Of a stretch of 64,000 nt of DNA, positions 1 to 10,573 are shown in pieces; the first letter of the stretch is position 1, and the number at the start of each line of letters is the position of its first letter. The stretch spans positions 1 to 64,000 of the forward strand of contig MSJI02000789.1 of assembly GCA_001931905.2 (NCBI GenBank), given 5' to 3'. A program made the translations under genes and the position numbers. The stretch is from Cladosporium sp. IMV 00045 (Eukaryota; Ascomycota; Dothideomycetes; Cladosporiales; Cladosporiaceae). The notes beneath the pieces are model-generated. The model was not told where the DNA came from, made no database searches, and saw only the letters and a program-made list of their open reading frames with translations.

Positions 1-827
1 GGGCGTTGCTCAGGTGTGGGATATTTGGACGCGCTAGAAAAGTGGAGATGCGACGCATCGAGGTGGCGGCCGGGTTTGGGATGGCAAGGGCATTGGGCAG
101 AGGGCAAAGGGCGCGCGGACTTTGCGGCTGATGGGGTGGATAGCGCGAGATGCAACGGGATCTGACTGACCTGACAGAATGCGAAGCCGGGGCGTTGACG
201 GCGCCATTGTCCGTTCTGTGACGACGGGCGAGGGCGGCGCGCGACAGACCAGAGACTGCGGTGCGGGTAGAGGGTGGGTCGGGAGGTCGTGGCTGAGCGA
301 GCGTGGTGCAACGGCTGCGGCTCTTTCGGGTCTCAGAGATACCGACTGAGTATATAGATACCGCTGTCCTGTACGGTCCTGTATGCAACGTCGTGGACGC
401 GCGCGTACGGCAAGCAGCAGAAGTGACCGTGGTGGAGTGTAGAGATCTGCCGGGGAAGCAGGAGTGACGGGAAGAGTGAGAAGTTCGCTGGATGCAGGCG
501 GCCGCGTGTCACGGTTTGTGTGGTAGTCCAAGGGAGAGAGAGTTGCAAAAAGGGCCGGAGCGGCGCGGAGGAGGATGGGTGAGAGCGGTGGTTGGAGGGC
601 GGGAAACGAGCGTATGGGATGCGAACAATACCCGGAGAGACAAGCAAAGAGAACAGCGACGATTGTGAGGCCAGTCGACGGCGGTGGAGGTGGTGGCGGC
701 GGGTGGAGGAGATGGAGATGATGGGAGAAAGACTGGAGAGAGGGAGGGCTATTCGGGGTGGCGGAGAAGGGAGGGAAGGCGAGGTAAGTGATGTGCGCGA
801 TGTTTGTCGAGGGCGGCTTGGATTGGG

Positions 828-852
828 AGCAGCAACAGCAGCAGCAAGCAGC
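828..852 (+). repeat. CAG/CAA-rich microsatellite
   Basis: An interrupted run of CAG and CAA triplets lies just right of the purine-rich tract, outside any supported gene. Confidence 0.6.
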
Positions 853-1312
853 TATTCGCAGACGCAGGCGCAAGCCGACCTCTCGCGTATGCCGGGAGGG
901 AAAGGCAGATCATCCAACTGCCCCAACTGCAATAATAGATTGCAATTGGAGAGGCACCCGCGAGCGACAGGGGAGAGGGAAGCTATTGCGACGACTGCGA
1001 GCATCAATTGCCTGCTATGGACAGGAACGATCGAGAGCTCGTCTACACACAGAATGATCCTATACCAGCGAACCAGCCTCGCCAGTGTACCCGAGGCAAA
1101 GACCCAGGTCCTACAAGGACTGGGCCATACAGAAGAAACATCTCACAATAAGGTAGTCAATGATGCCCGCTGGTTGGAACGTGGCTGAGGAAGGGAGCGC
1201 ACATGCGGATGGAGACTCGCATGGGACGTCTGTCAACCCTGGATCACACAACTCGACCGACCGGCATTGAGCATACAGCATGCACCTTGTCCGCGGTACA
1301 AAGTACATCCAC

Positions 1313-1335
1313 ATCCATCCATCCATCCATCCATC
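1313..1335 (+). repeat. ATCC tetranucleotide microsatellite
   Basis: Five perfect ATCC units plus a partial sixth lie in noncoding sequence. Such a tract is expected to vary in length between strains. Confidence 0.85.
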
Positions 1336-2844
1336 GGATATCCTAAGCTGTCGAGAGCTGATGGCGCCTGCAGTCTAGCAGTAGGAGCAATAGTGGCGAC
1401 CTTGTCCGGTAGAGTTTCTGCGATGCCATGCCATGTACTGCCGCGTCGCCAGCACACCAACAGAGATATGCTCTTGCGAGTCTTGCGAGAAGTCGCGCCC
1501 CACGACGCATATAATCATGACGATTGCACCGATCGCAGACACATGTAGCCATGTTGATCTTGTAGCATATAGGCAGGAGTATGAGAAGGGCACATTAGAC
1601 CACATCGCTCATTACCACATCTACTTGCCCTCCTCTGTTGCCGGTTTTCCTATTACTGCTGCTGCCCCTTCACAGCCACTGCTAGCCTAGAGGTACAAAA
1701 TAAAGGTACATGCACTTTAAGCATCAACGCTTAGCTCAACGTTGAATCGCACTCCTGCACCCACCCGTCGACCGCCGATCACATTTGTCTGGCCTGACCT
1801 AGCCGGACTTGTCATCATCAGTCGATACCTGATCGTACTCTTCATGGCTGACCTCGGTTCGTGTCGTTCTTGTTTCGGGCCATATCAAGCTTTTCTCAAA
1901 CATCCTTCAAGCAATTTTTCAGGGAGAGACACCGCCAACAAACCGGCATCAATCATGTCTGAAATCCCATAGAACAATCTCCCACGCGCTTCCTGCTCCC
2001 AAAATGGAACACTTCACGGACAGGGATCTGGCTTCATGCGTTGATCATTCTAAAAAGACGTGCTCACAAATCCGCATCACAGGGCAGGATTGCCCACACT
2101 ACTGACAATAGCCCCAAACAGTCGTTTCGGCACCGACACGGCCACACGGCTGTCTCCTTCAAACCAAAGAAACCGTTGCAACCCTCTCATCTCCCCGATT
2201 GCGAAACTACTACTGTGCTGAAAAGAAAAGAAAAGAAACAGAACGCTTTCTCGAAACACGCGCGAAGTCAGCAGCTCGAAACACAGAATTCGGTTGCCTG
2301 ATCTCGCTGAGTTAACGATTTTTTTGACTTCGGCGCTACCTTGCAAGAAGGATCGGGGAATGGGAGTTTTTTTGCCCGTCTACTAGAAAAGCATGCTTGC
2401 CTCGCTCCGATCTCAAAATTCTGAACAAAAACAGCTAACGCGACGAAGAGGAAAATCTCCCATTCGTAGCGCCCGCCACTGGCGCCCATTCCTTTCGCGC
2501 GTTCGGCTGTGGCCACACGCTATTCTTCACCTTATTTTGCTCTCTCTTTCTTCCCGGACCAAGCGCCGCCGAGATCGAAGATTCTCAAGTTCCGCGCCTC
2601 GTTCGCCTCGTTCCCACCCCTGAGCTCTGCACCTTTGTCTGTGTTGTGGCGCTGGACCGTGGTGGTGACTGGTGAGCATGCCCTTTTTCCTCTTCTCAAT
2701 TATATTATCCTGGCAAGGGTTCGCAGTGCAGATTGTCATTCGCGTGCCGTCTCTACCTCGCACGACCTTACCCAAAGTCGTAGCAAACCATGTAGCGCAT
2801 CCTCGTCGTATTTCGTGTACGGCACTTTCCTCCCATACACAGAT

Positions 2845-2870
2845 GTCGTCGTTGTCGTCGTCGTCGTCGT
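2845..2870 (+). repeat. GTC trinucleotide microsatellite
   Basis: A run of GTC triplets with one GTT interruption, in sequence with no supported gene. Confidence 0.8.
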
Positions 2871-5551
2871 GGCCGCCGTAGCAGAACGCGCGCTCGCTGC
2901 ATTATTAGATATGCACTGATAATGTCGTGCTCCTCAAAAACATAACAATCCTGCAGCGATCACCACATGCGCCATCTCCGCCGGCTTCCGCGTGTCACGG
3001 ACTTCTCGCGCGACGCAATGCTTTTTTATTATTTACATGGTTCTCATGCCGGCTCACGCCGGGGGCCAGAACGACCATCAGTTCCTATCTTATTATGCGA
3101 TGCCTTATCTGTTCGCGTCTAGGGCTTTGTTTGGTTGGAAAGGATTCCCACCCATCGGCCATATCAGTGATTTTCCTGTCTCGCAGCGTACCGAACATCG
3201 GTCTGCGCTGCGAGATCCGGCTTCTTATCATTCCATCATCACACCGCATGTTGGCCTACCGCGTGGTTGTTTCTGTAGATTATTGCGTCCGATTATCACC
3301 ACTGGACGCCGCCCGAAGTGGAACGAGCGTTGGAAATCCCGGAAGATCAATCTGCACCAAGACGGAGCCCCTAGCAATCGATTCAATCATGTGTTGACAC
3401 CTGATTTATTCATAGAATTCTTTCTCCTTGGGAAAAGCGCATGCCCAGTCTCTTGACCTCTTGGAGTGCGATTCTTGTTCTCCCCCTCCTCCCCTTTCAC
3501 ACATGCTTCGTCGAATCGTCGCATGCAAGAACAAGCATCGCGCCGCTAGGGGGTAGCGACTGGTTCTGGTGGTCCACGTTCACTTCGGATTCTGATGCGA
3601 GGACGGAACGAGAACGGAACGAGCACGAGGGTACGAAGCACGCTCGCGCGTGGCACTTGTTGAGTGCTTTCACGTGCTGCCTTGCACTTCGCACCAGTTG
3701 CCTCCTGCGCGCGCTCGGCTCGCGACATACCTACCGCTGATGACGATGACGGTTCTAGGGCAGGTATAAACAAACCTGCCGAACACCCTACCATACCTCC
3801 TTTATCGACAAACAATGAATGCACACCCACCATGACGCACGCACACGCTTCACATCATCATTACACATGTTCGAAGACTATCAGAATAATCCCATCTTCC
3901 TCCCCCTCCCCCTTGCCCAATCGTGCTTTCGCAACGCGACACACGCCTTGCGGCAACGTCATGTTTGTCTCACGCCTAATTTCCCAGCTAAACGGGCGTC
4001 AAGCCATGTTGTGTATTGTGTTTATGGCTGTGGCGGTGGACGTGTTGCGAGTTCGGTAGTGCAGCTAGTGCTCTTCAAGACGGCGTTCTAACAGGAGAGC
4101 CTCCCGAGTTCATGATTGCCGCGATGATTGTCTCCTTTTTGCACGACCACATTTTGCTGCATTCCATATAACAGCAGCCTAACCGACAGCTTCCTAATCC
4201 CCAGTGCTCAGCTATCTGACGTATGCGACGAACCGTTTCGCAACTGCGGTCGCAGCGCTGCGTGGTTCATGCTTTCTTCGGCTTTTCTTTTTTGGAGGAA
4301 GTTCGACAAAAGCCGTTCTGATAAACACGTGTTTTCCCGGAGTCTGGCCTTCGAAGGGGAGCGCGGAGGGGGAAGTGCACTTCCTGGTTGCTGACTTCGT
4401 TGTCGTCTTTGCGCTGACTACTCACGCTACTTTACTAAAGACTCGGTCAAACGCTTGGTCGTGCGCTTCTCGCTTGGTCGTTACGAGGTACGGGGGTGAT
4501 GTATGACTGACATCGTTTCGGTTCGGTTGCGCTGCTGATGTCACTACACGGTGTCTTCCAAGGTTTCTGGAATGCGTTGCTCTTGCTGGACTGTTCACGA
4601 CGACCCTGAAAGAACACACCATGAACAAACGCCAAGCCCTTCCCGCGAGCTCACCGAAAGGACAGAAGCCTGCCATTGCCAGAAGATGTACAGAGACCAG
4701 CTTCAATCGTCACAGCCCATTTTCCAATCCGGATCCTCACACCCGCTCGTTCTTAAATAATCCATCGCACAGATCCAATGTCGCCCATCAAGGCCGACAG
4801 CACAAACGCACGTCTCAACGCAGATCCGGGTTCTATTTCGCTAGAACCGAAGACGGCGCGAACGGATCCATGACGGGAGTTCAACTTTCGACGGGCCCGA
4901 GGTGCCAGAACTTGTTCAGGGCGTGTGAGGCATGGGTCGACGTGAACGGGATCGTGAGTGTTTAATGCGTCTCATCTGTGATGTAATGGTGAAACGTGCC
5001 TGTAGGGCCGAGACTCCTTGAGTGGGAAGTCTAGAGATCCCGAGGGATGATTATTGTGATCTTGTTTGGAACAACGTAGAAATGTAGCCCCTTTCCTAGG
5101 TCGATTCCGTATCGGTCTGGTTATCGAGGCTTTATGCTAAGACAATCGATTATAGCCTTGGTGGACGCCCCTTCGTTGGACACTATGATCTCAACACTCA
5201 AGAGCAACAGTGCAGGATCTTGATGAACAATTCGTTCGATAACAGTATTGAAAGAAAGAAGTCTGAGATTTGATTTCCAGAAAGTCCCTCCATTGATCTA
5301 ATGTTGCTGTTTGCTTACATAAAGCTCACATTCCTAAGCCTGCGTGGGGTTGAGAGGTCTGGAAAATGAACGCTTTAACATGATACGAAGGATGAGATCC
5401 GGAGTGTCTTACTAGGAGGTAGCAACTCATCTATTCCACGGCTCTTTCGCAGACTATGAAGGGTGACTGTGATGTCCACAAAATTTTGCTTTCCCAATTT
5501 TTGCAATGTTGATGATTTGCAAAGATGCCAGGCGACGCATCCAATAGCTCA

Positions 5552-5637
5552 TCCCGCGTGGCACAATTGGCTAGCGCGTGAGACTTTTACGATCTATCGT
5601 GATCTCAAGGTTGAGAGTTCGAGCCTCTCCGTGGGAG
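5552..5637 (+). tRNA. tRNA-Lys (anticodon UUU), with a 12-nt intron
   Basis: The sequence folds into a complete cloverleaf. The acceptor arms TCCCGCG and CGTGGGA pair with one G-U wobble. The D arm has GCAC against GCGC (one mismatch) around a loop containing TTGGC. The anticodon stem is TGAGA/TCTCA. The T arm is GAGAG-TTCGAGC-CTCTC. The anticodon loop reads CTTTTA, placing UUU at positions 34-36, and is then broken by a 12-nt insert (5590-5601) one base after the anticodon, the standard place for nuclear tRNA introns. The discriminator base is G. T-rich runs beginning about 5 nt downstream fit RNA polymerase III termination. The exact intron edges could shift by a base or two. Confidence 0.9.
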
Positions 5638-6567
5638 CTGTTTCTTTTGTCTTTTTGTCACATCATTTTTTTTCGATCACTCAATACTATGAGATGGTAA
5701 CTGTAGGAATAAATTTTTCCACCTCATGATCGAGAGTTGAAAGGGCTGCGCAAAGGGCATGATGAAGTTGAGACGTTACAGTCTTCACTAGTAGTTGATT
5801 GTGCTGTTTACATCTGACAAAAGTCTCGATAGGTGTTCAATCATATGCATGTACGTGGTTCAACTATTGCGAAACGAGATGGTGGTAGCAGACCAACGAG
5901 AGATGTGTGCTCCTTCAGCCATGCTCAATACGTGTATAAGTACGAGCAGCATTCTGCAACAGTTCCGTGTCATCAAACATGAGTACCGCGTGCTTCATTC
6001 CACTGCAAGTCTTGTCGCAGCCGATCAATTCGCGTATGCTGAACTGTATCGCAAGCATGGTGTGCAATTGGGTATCTAATTCAGGACGAAGTGCTTTGAG
6101 TCTCGCAATTGTGCGACTTCTCGCTGTCTGCCGTCTTCACATATAATGCAGAATCGTGCAAGTAGGGCATTGATCCGCGATAGGTCGAAGCAGTCTTGTA
6201 GCTGAAACTGAACACTTATCCGGACCATTTGATTTGCCAATATGTAGGCATTACGAAGATTAGCATATGCCGAATATAGCGGGAGTCCAAAGACTCTTCG
6301 TGTCGCCTCATGCCGATTTGCAGATATATGTACATAACACTGCACGTCCGACGAAGTGAGATGCCCCGCAACCCCGCCGAAAATGCGAATACCATGTAGC
6401 TTCGCGATTTTGATTACCAATCCATCGGTGTACCAATGCGCAACTCAAGACTTCCATCAAGGACTTGAGACAATCAGACCTTGAGAGGAAGCTGAATCCT
6501 TGAACACACTCGACTTTGCCTTGCACGCCAAACACACGGGACGACCCATCAAGCGAAATTCGAAGAC
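5638..6567. other. Intergenic region
   Basis: Between tRNA-Lys and the cupin gene. It starts with the T-rich terminator of the tRNA. I see no further gene; the frames present are short and look like chance. Confidence 0.6.
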
Positions 6568-7207
6568 ATGTCCTCAATCAAGGAGATAGGTCGCGTTGAC
6601 ATTGGCAAGGTATTCGCTCCACGCCACGGAGTGATGATTCCACAGACCGCTAACATACCATGGCAAGGGAGCATACATGACCTTCTACCGGGATGACTCG
6701 AAATCAGATCAAGACTTCCAGAAGTACTTCTCCCTCACCGTCAGCGAGGGCGCGGCCGATAGCATCGAGCTGCAAGTGCCCGATCACTGGCACAAGCATC
6801 ACGACGAATACATGACCGCCGAGGAAGGCGAGATTGAACTGCATTTGGATGGCGAGATCATCACAACAAAGCCGGGCGATCCGGTCGTCTTCATCAAACG
6901 TTGCCATGTTCACGGGTTTAAATTCCCCAAAGGCCAAAGAGCCGTCCTGAAGGAGATGACGCAGCCTACTGGCGAGTTCAAGCAGCGTTTCTTTGAGGAT
7001 ATTTTCGAGAACTGGGGATTTTGGGGGGCCATGAGGGGTTTTGCTGATGGTGATACTTATTTGGCACTACCTGGTCCGTTCCGATGGCTTGACGAGCTCT
7101 ATATGTTTGTGATTGGGTTGCTTGTGAAGGTGTTCAATCCGCGAAAAGGGCCGGTACCGGCTTCTGTGGCTCCGTTGGTCGCTGCTGAGGGTAAGAAGGA
7201 GTTGTGA
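6568..7207 (+). CDS. Cupin-domain protein
   Basis: Two exons, 6568-6609 and 6668-7207, give 193 aa. The 58-nt intron (6610-6667) has a GT donor, a CTAAC branch site and an AG acceptor. It joins a 14-residue first exon in phase to GAYMTFYRDD, which removes the need for an internal methionine start. Residues about 45-110 form a single cupin barrel: HWHKHHDEY holds the HxH...E-type metal-binding positions, and GD...KRCHVHGF holds the second conserved strand with its histidine. The C-terminal part contains a hydrophobic stretch (LYMFVIGLLVKVF) that could lie in or on a membrane. Small cupins of this kind occur as stand-alone proteins in many filamentous fungi; the substrate cannot be predicted. 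Confidence is high for the fold, low for the role. Confidence 0.85.
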
Positions 7208-7689
7208 TGACGAGACTGGCAGGAATCTCTTGAGGGACTGGAAGAGCACGGGAAGTGCTTCTGTACTATACTCATTTCATCCAATGTCGCACTTCACTCT
7301 GCAATGACTCGTCTGTCACCTGAACGACACTTCAGATGTCCAACACTTGGTTGATCCGTTCAAGGCTTCAAGGCAACAGATAAGCTTAGGGCTCGGCAGC
7401 TAGCCGATCAACCCTAACCCTATTTGCACATTCAACAGCCGATGCCGTAACCATCTGTGAAGTCAGTCAGTAGTCGCTTTCGATTACGGCTCACTTTTTG
7501 CGTTTTTGAGTTCCACGATTCGCAATCTCACCTCGACACTTTCCTCCCTATCGACGCCAACATCATTTGACATCTTCTTCTCCGAACCGGGACTGCCCAA
7601 CTCGCTAGAGCACGAACACGTGCTCGTGTGCCACACAGTCACACCCTAGCCTAGACCGACGACAGCGCTCAGCGCTCACAACCGACAAG
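7208..7689. other. Intergenic region upstream of UBC12
   Basis: Contains the 3' end of the cupin gene and the promoter of UBC12. Two telomere-like CCCTAA units lie at 7410-7424, with a TTAGGG at 7386-7391 that could pair with them as an imperfect hairpin. A CT-rich stretch at about 7530-7590 fits a fungal core promoter. Confidence 0.55.
7410..7424 (+). promoter_or_regulatory. Telobox-like CCCTAACCC element
   Basis: Two direct CCCTAA units, matching the fungal telomere repeat, lie about 265 bp before the UBC12 start codon. Short interstitial copies like this can bind Myb/Rap1-type factors in promoters. That role is an inference; two copies can also arise by chance. Confidence 0.35.
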
Positions 7690-8306
7690 ATGTTGAAGAT
7701 ATGGAGTATGAAGCAGCAGCAGCAGAAGAACGAGGCGGCATCTGGACAAACAAAGAAGAAGAAGGTCACTGCGGCACAACTGCGCGTTCAGAAAGGTGAG
7801 TCGCAAGTGACGACCCCACTAAAGGCTCGAGAAACGGCATTAACATGTTTCCCAACCCAGATCTCTCAGAACTCTCGCTCCCGGACACGATGAAAACGAC
7901 CTTCCCCAACCCCGACGACATCCTCAACTTCATCCTCACCATCACGCCCGACGAGGGTCTCTACAAAGGCGGGCAGTTTAACTTCTCCTTCGCCATCAGC
8001 CAGAACTTCCCCCACGAGCCGCCCAAGGTCAAGTGCAAGGAGAAGATCTACCACCCCAACATCGACCTCGAGGGCAACGTGTGCCTCAACATCCTGCGCG
8101 AGGACTGGAAGCCCGTGCTCAACCTCAACGCCGTCGTCGTCGGCCTGCAGTTCCTCTTCCTCGAGCCCAACGCCAGCGATCCGCTCAACAAGGACGCCGC
8201 CAACGACCTCATGTCTGACCGCGACCGCTTCCGGAGGAATGTCCGCACCTCCATGGGAGGTGGCCAGGTTAAGGGCGAGCCGTTCGATCGGGTTACGCTG
8301 AAGTAG
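7690..8306 (+). CDS. UBC12: NEDD8-conjugating enzyme E2 Ubc12
   Basis: Exons 7690-7795 and 7861-8306 encode 183 aa, the usual length of the family. The 65-nt intron (7796-7860) interrupts a codon after the first base and restores the sequence LRVQK-DLSEL. The N-terminus MLKIWSMK matches the Ubc12-specific extension whose first methionine docks on Dcn1 and on the NEDD8 E1. The UBC fold follows, with the E2 motif [20 protein letters not shown] and catalytic Cys110, then the conserved [28 protein letters not shown] segment, given here only by its role in closing the active-site side. Ubc12 takes NEDD8 from Uba3-Ula1 and transfers it to cullins. A cullin-1 gene lies at 51-53.6 kb on the minus strand of this window. 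The 3' end faces the MOSC gene. Confidence 0.96.
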
Positions 8307-8748
8307 GAGGGATGGAAATGGCGAGAGGGAGGGACAGTGCGGCTTGGACACTTGTCGGAGGAACGAGTGAGGCGGGCCTGGAGGGCGCGGCCGTGTATAT
8401 GAGAAGTACGATACCATGCCTTATGCATCACAGCGATTACCTGGGAGGAAAGCAAGCACAATGGATGCATACTGGGCGTTCACGTAGAGCGACATTTGGA
8501 GACGAGTGCCGGTTTTCCATCTATCCTATCATTGCCGTGGGACAGCTTCTCACGAGCAGTCCATGACATAGACCAATGATTTTTTTCTTGTTTGTGTTAC
8601 GAATTCTTCTTGCTGGTTTTGACCATTCGTGTTCTACTTCATACAGCGATACTACATACGATTTGAAATGTTTTCTGATATTATTTTGAAACTCCAACCT
8701 TTGTCCGTCACTCCTGATCAGACACATGTTATCCCCCAATTTCACTTT
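8307..8748. other. Convergent 3' region between UBC12 and the MOSC gene
   Basis: Both neighbouring genes end here, so the stretch holds their two 3' untranslated regions and terminators. No gene is seen. Confidence 0.6.
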
Positions 8749-9957
8749 TTAGAGCTCCTCAAACGAGGCGGTGTTGTACAAATGTTTATCCGTCGTCTCC
8801 AGGACCTGCAAAAACGAGCCAATCTTGACAATACCCTCATGCTTGGGCACGCAAAGCATGCCAAAACACGGCTTGTACTTGGCGGCGCCACCCTGGTCCA
8901 CGCGACGGAACTTCATCAGCTCGTCCCAAGGCTGCTTGGGGTGCTTCTCCGCCGTGTCGGGGTTGACGTTGGGCACCTGGCACCTGGCGCAGCGAGCGAC
9001 GACGTCCAGGTCAAGCTTGAACAGCATCTCACGGTCGCGCAGGAGCGTCACGATCTGCACGCGCTTCCACGTGTCTTCCTCCCAGGGGTGGTCGTCGCGG
9101 CCGCGCACGATGATGTTGGGCCTGAAGCGCTCGATGGTGAGCGGGTCGGCGCCGGGGACTTCTTTCAGGCGGCGGTTGAGGTCTTTGATCGACGCTTCGG
9201 ACGCGACTTGCAGGCTCATCACGTCGGCAAAGTGGTGCTCTTGCTTGTGGCCGTAGAGTTCTTCGCGGCCGTTGACGGCGATGTTGCGGGGTTGCGGGCC
9301 TTTGTAGACGAGTGCGGCCTCTTGTTTGAAGAACTTGGAGAAGATGGCGTTGATCTCGTCGCTGTACTCCCATGCGTCCGTGGGGTTCTCCCAGATCTCC
9401 ACCTCGGTGAGTTTGGTGTTGGACTCGAGCCATTCTTTAGTCGGGTATGCTGGGACTTCAACGCGGGCGTCGGTGCCGTGGACTGTGATTTGAAGGTGCG
9501 ACATGTTGTCCTTTTCCACGATGGCTGTGTCGATGAGCGTCATGGCTGGGTTGGAGCGGATGGTCATGAACTTTCGGTCAGACTTGGTGATGAACATCCA
9601 GTTACGGTCAAGCAGGAGGCCGGTCTTGCGGAGCCTTGTCTCGTCGATCTCGATTCCACGGCATGATTTGATGGGGTAGATGCGCAGGGAGACAATCTCC
9701 GTGGGAGGCGGGATGGGAGGGTCTCCAGGTTTGTGAACGACACCTGAGTCGAAGGGATCTTTCTTCGGTCCTGTAGGATCTGGTGTAGTCTGGGCGTAAA
9801 CAATCGTCGCGACGAGGCCGAGGAAGACCGTAAACATCACAAGACCAGACAGATTTGCCAGGTCTTGGAGGTTGTTGTAGTCGAAGTTGCGGACCCATTT
9901 CACAAAGTTTTCCGGTGTGATGGAGCGAATATCGCTCAGCAGCCTTTGGACGTCCAT
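8749..9957 (-). CDS. Membrane-anchored MOSC-domain protein (mARC-like)
   Basis: A single-exon gene of 402 aa if translation starts at the methionine of MDVQRLL (9957); the frame stays open 21 codons further upstream to 10020, but those residues look like leader sequence. A hydrophobic segment at about residues 37-56 (LSGLVMFTVFLGLVATIVYA) is a membrane anchor. The MOSC N-terminal beta-barrel starts near EIVSLRIYPIKSCRG, and the MOSC domain fills the C-terminal half, with NIAVNG, a RFRPNIIV motif and cysteines in CARCQVPNVNP and KPCFGMLC. This is the layout of mitochondrial amidoxime-reducing component proteins, in which a conserved cysteine of the MOSC domain binds molybdenum cofactor and reduces N-hydroxylated compounds. 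Substrate and location (outer mitochondrial membrane or ER) are inferred. Confidence 0.88.
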   Translation of the reverse strand: MDVQRLLSDIRSITPENFVKWVRNFDYNNLQDLANLSGLVMFTVFLGLVATIVYAQTTPDPTGPKKDPFDSGVVHKPGDPPIPPPTEIVSLRIYPIKSCRGIEIDETRLRKTGLLLDRNWMFITKSDRKFMTIRSNPAMTLIDTAIVEKDNMSHLQITVHGTDARVEVPAYPTKEWLESNTKLTEVEIWENPTDAWEYSDEINAIFSKFFKQEAALVYKGPQPRNIAVNGREELYGHKQEHHFADVMSLQVASEASIKDLNRRLKEVPGADPLTIERFRPNIIVRGRDDHPWEEDTWKRVQIVTLLRDREMLFKLDLDVVARCARCQVPNVNPDTAEKHPKQPWDELMKFRRVDQGGAAKYKPCFGMLCVPKHEGIVKIGSFLQVLETTDKHLYNTASFEEL

Positions 9958-10573
9958 GTTGTCTTGTCGCTGTGTTGTATGATAGGTGGCAACAGTCGCG
10001 TATATATGCCAGCTACCCAATGCCGGGTGTCGAACGGAGTCTCAAACCAGGTCGCTACCTGAGTCCCCAAACGGTAATGGCGCTTATGACTGATAGTAAT
10101 GCTGTAAACACCGAGATAATATCTCGTTGCTCTTTATAGGAGTCAGCGGCGAGATGACCAAAAGCAGCGTGCCTGGGCGAGCCGCTGATGTTTCTTCGGT
10201 CGTCCTTCGAGTGGGGAAATCAAAATGCGCACGGATGGGAGACATCAGCTTTGGACGCTAAACTTTGTGTCCTTCGTTTGCAATCGTCATGGCCGATCTT
10301 AATTCCTATCATATTAGCTGACGTTGCTGCGTCTTGTTGAGGGGATCAATTGATCTGACTTGCAGTATGACTCTCCGTACAGCTATACAAGTGTCGTTTC
10401 TTTCATGCTCGAATCTATAATGTAGATGTAGCCAGTGCTTTTTGATACGCTGTGACCGTGCGTACTCACGCTAGTGCACTCAACGCGCGAAGTCAAGATA
10501 TTTCCGTCTTGATGTTCATGGTCTGGAGCTTCTAGTGCACAAACAGTCACTTTAACCCAGTACTACCGCAAAC
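9958..10573. promoter_or_regulatory. Divergent promoter region, MOSC gene and SHB17-like gene
   Basis: 616 bp separate two genes read in opposite directions, so both promoters must lie here. I recognise no specific operator. Confidence 0.5.

Larger units (their letters stand above)
1..5551. other. Long gene-poor region at the left edge
   Basis: I find no convincing protein gene in these 5.5 kb. Reading frames are short, overlap on both strands and show no known domain, usable splice pattern or steady codon preference. The stretch at about 660-785 is strongly purine-rich on the plus strand, so CT-rich on the minus strand, as near many fungal transcription starts; it could be the promoter or leader of a gene running left out of the window. 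CT-rich patches on the plus strand (about 2530-2560) and microsatellites are also present. The length is unusual beside the 0.3-1 kb spacing typical of the rest of the window. A long regulatory region or a noncoding transcript are both possible; neither can be shown from sequence alone. Confidence 0.6.

Noticed and set aside
34..873. Minus-strand frame of 279 codons near the left edge
   Set aside because: It is the complement of purine-rich DNA, has runs of Cys, Pro and Ser and no domain; it looks like chance.
8629..9666. Plus-strand frame of 345 codons
   Set aside because: It is antisense to the MOSC gene, and its residues follow from the complement of that gene.
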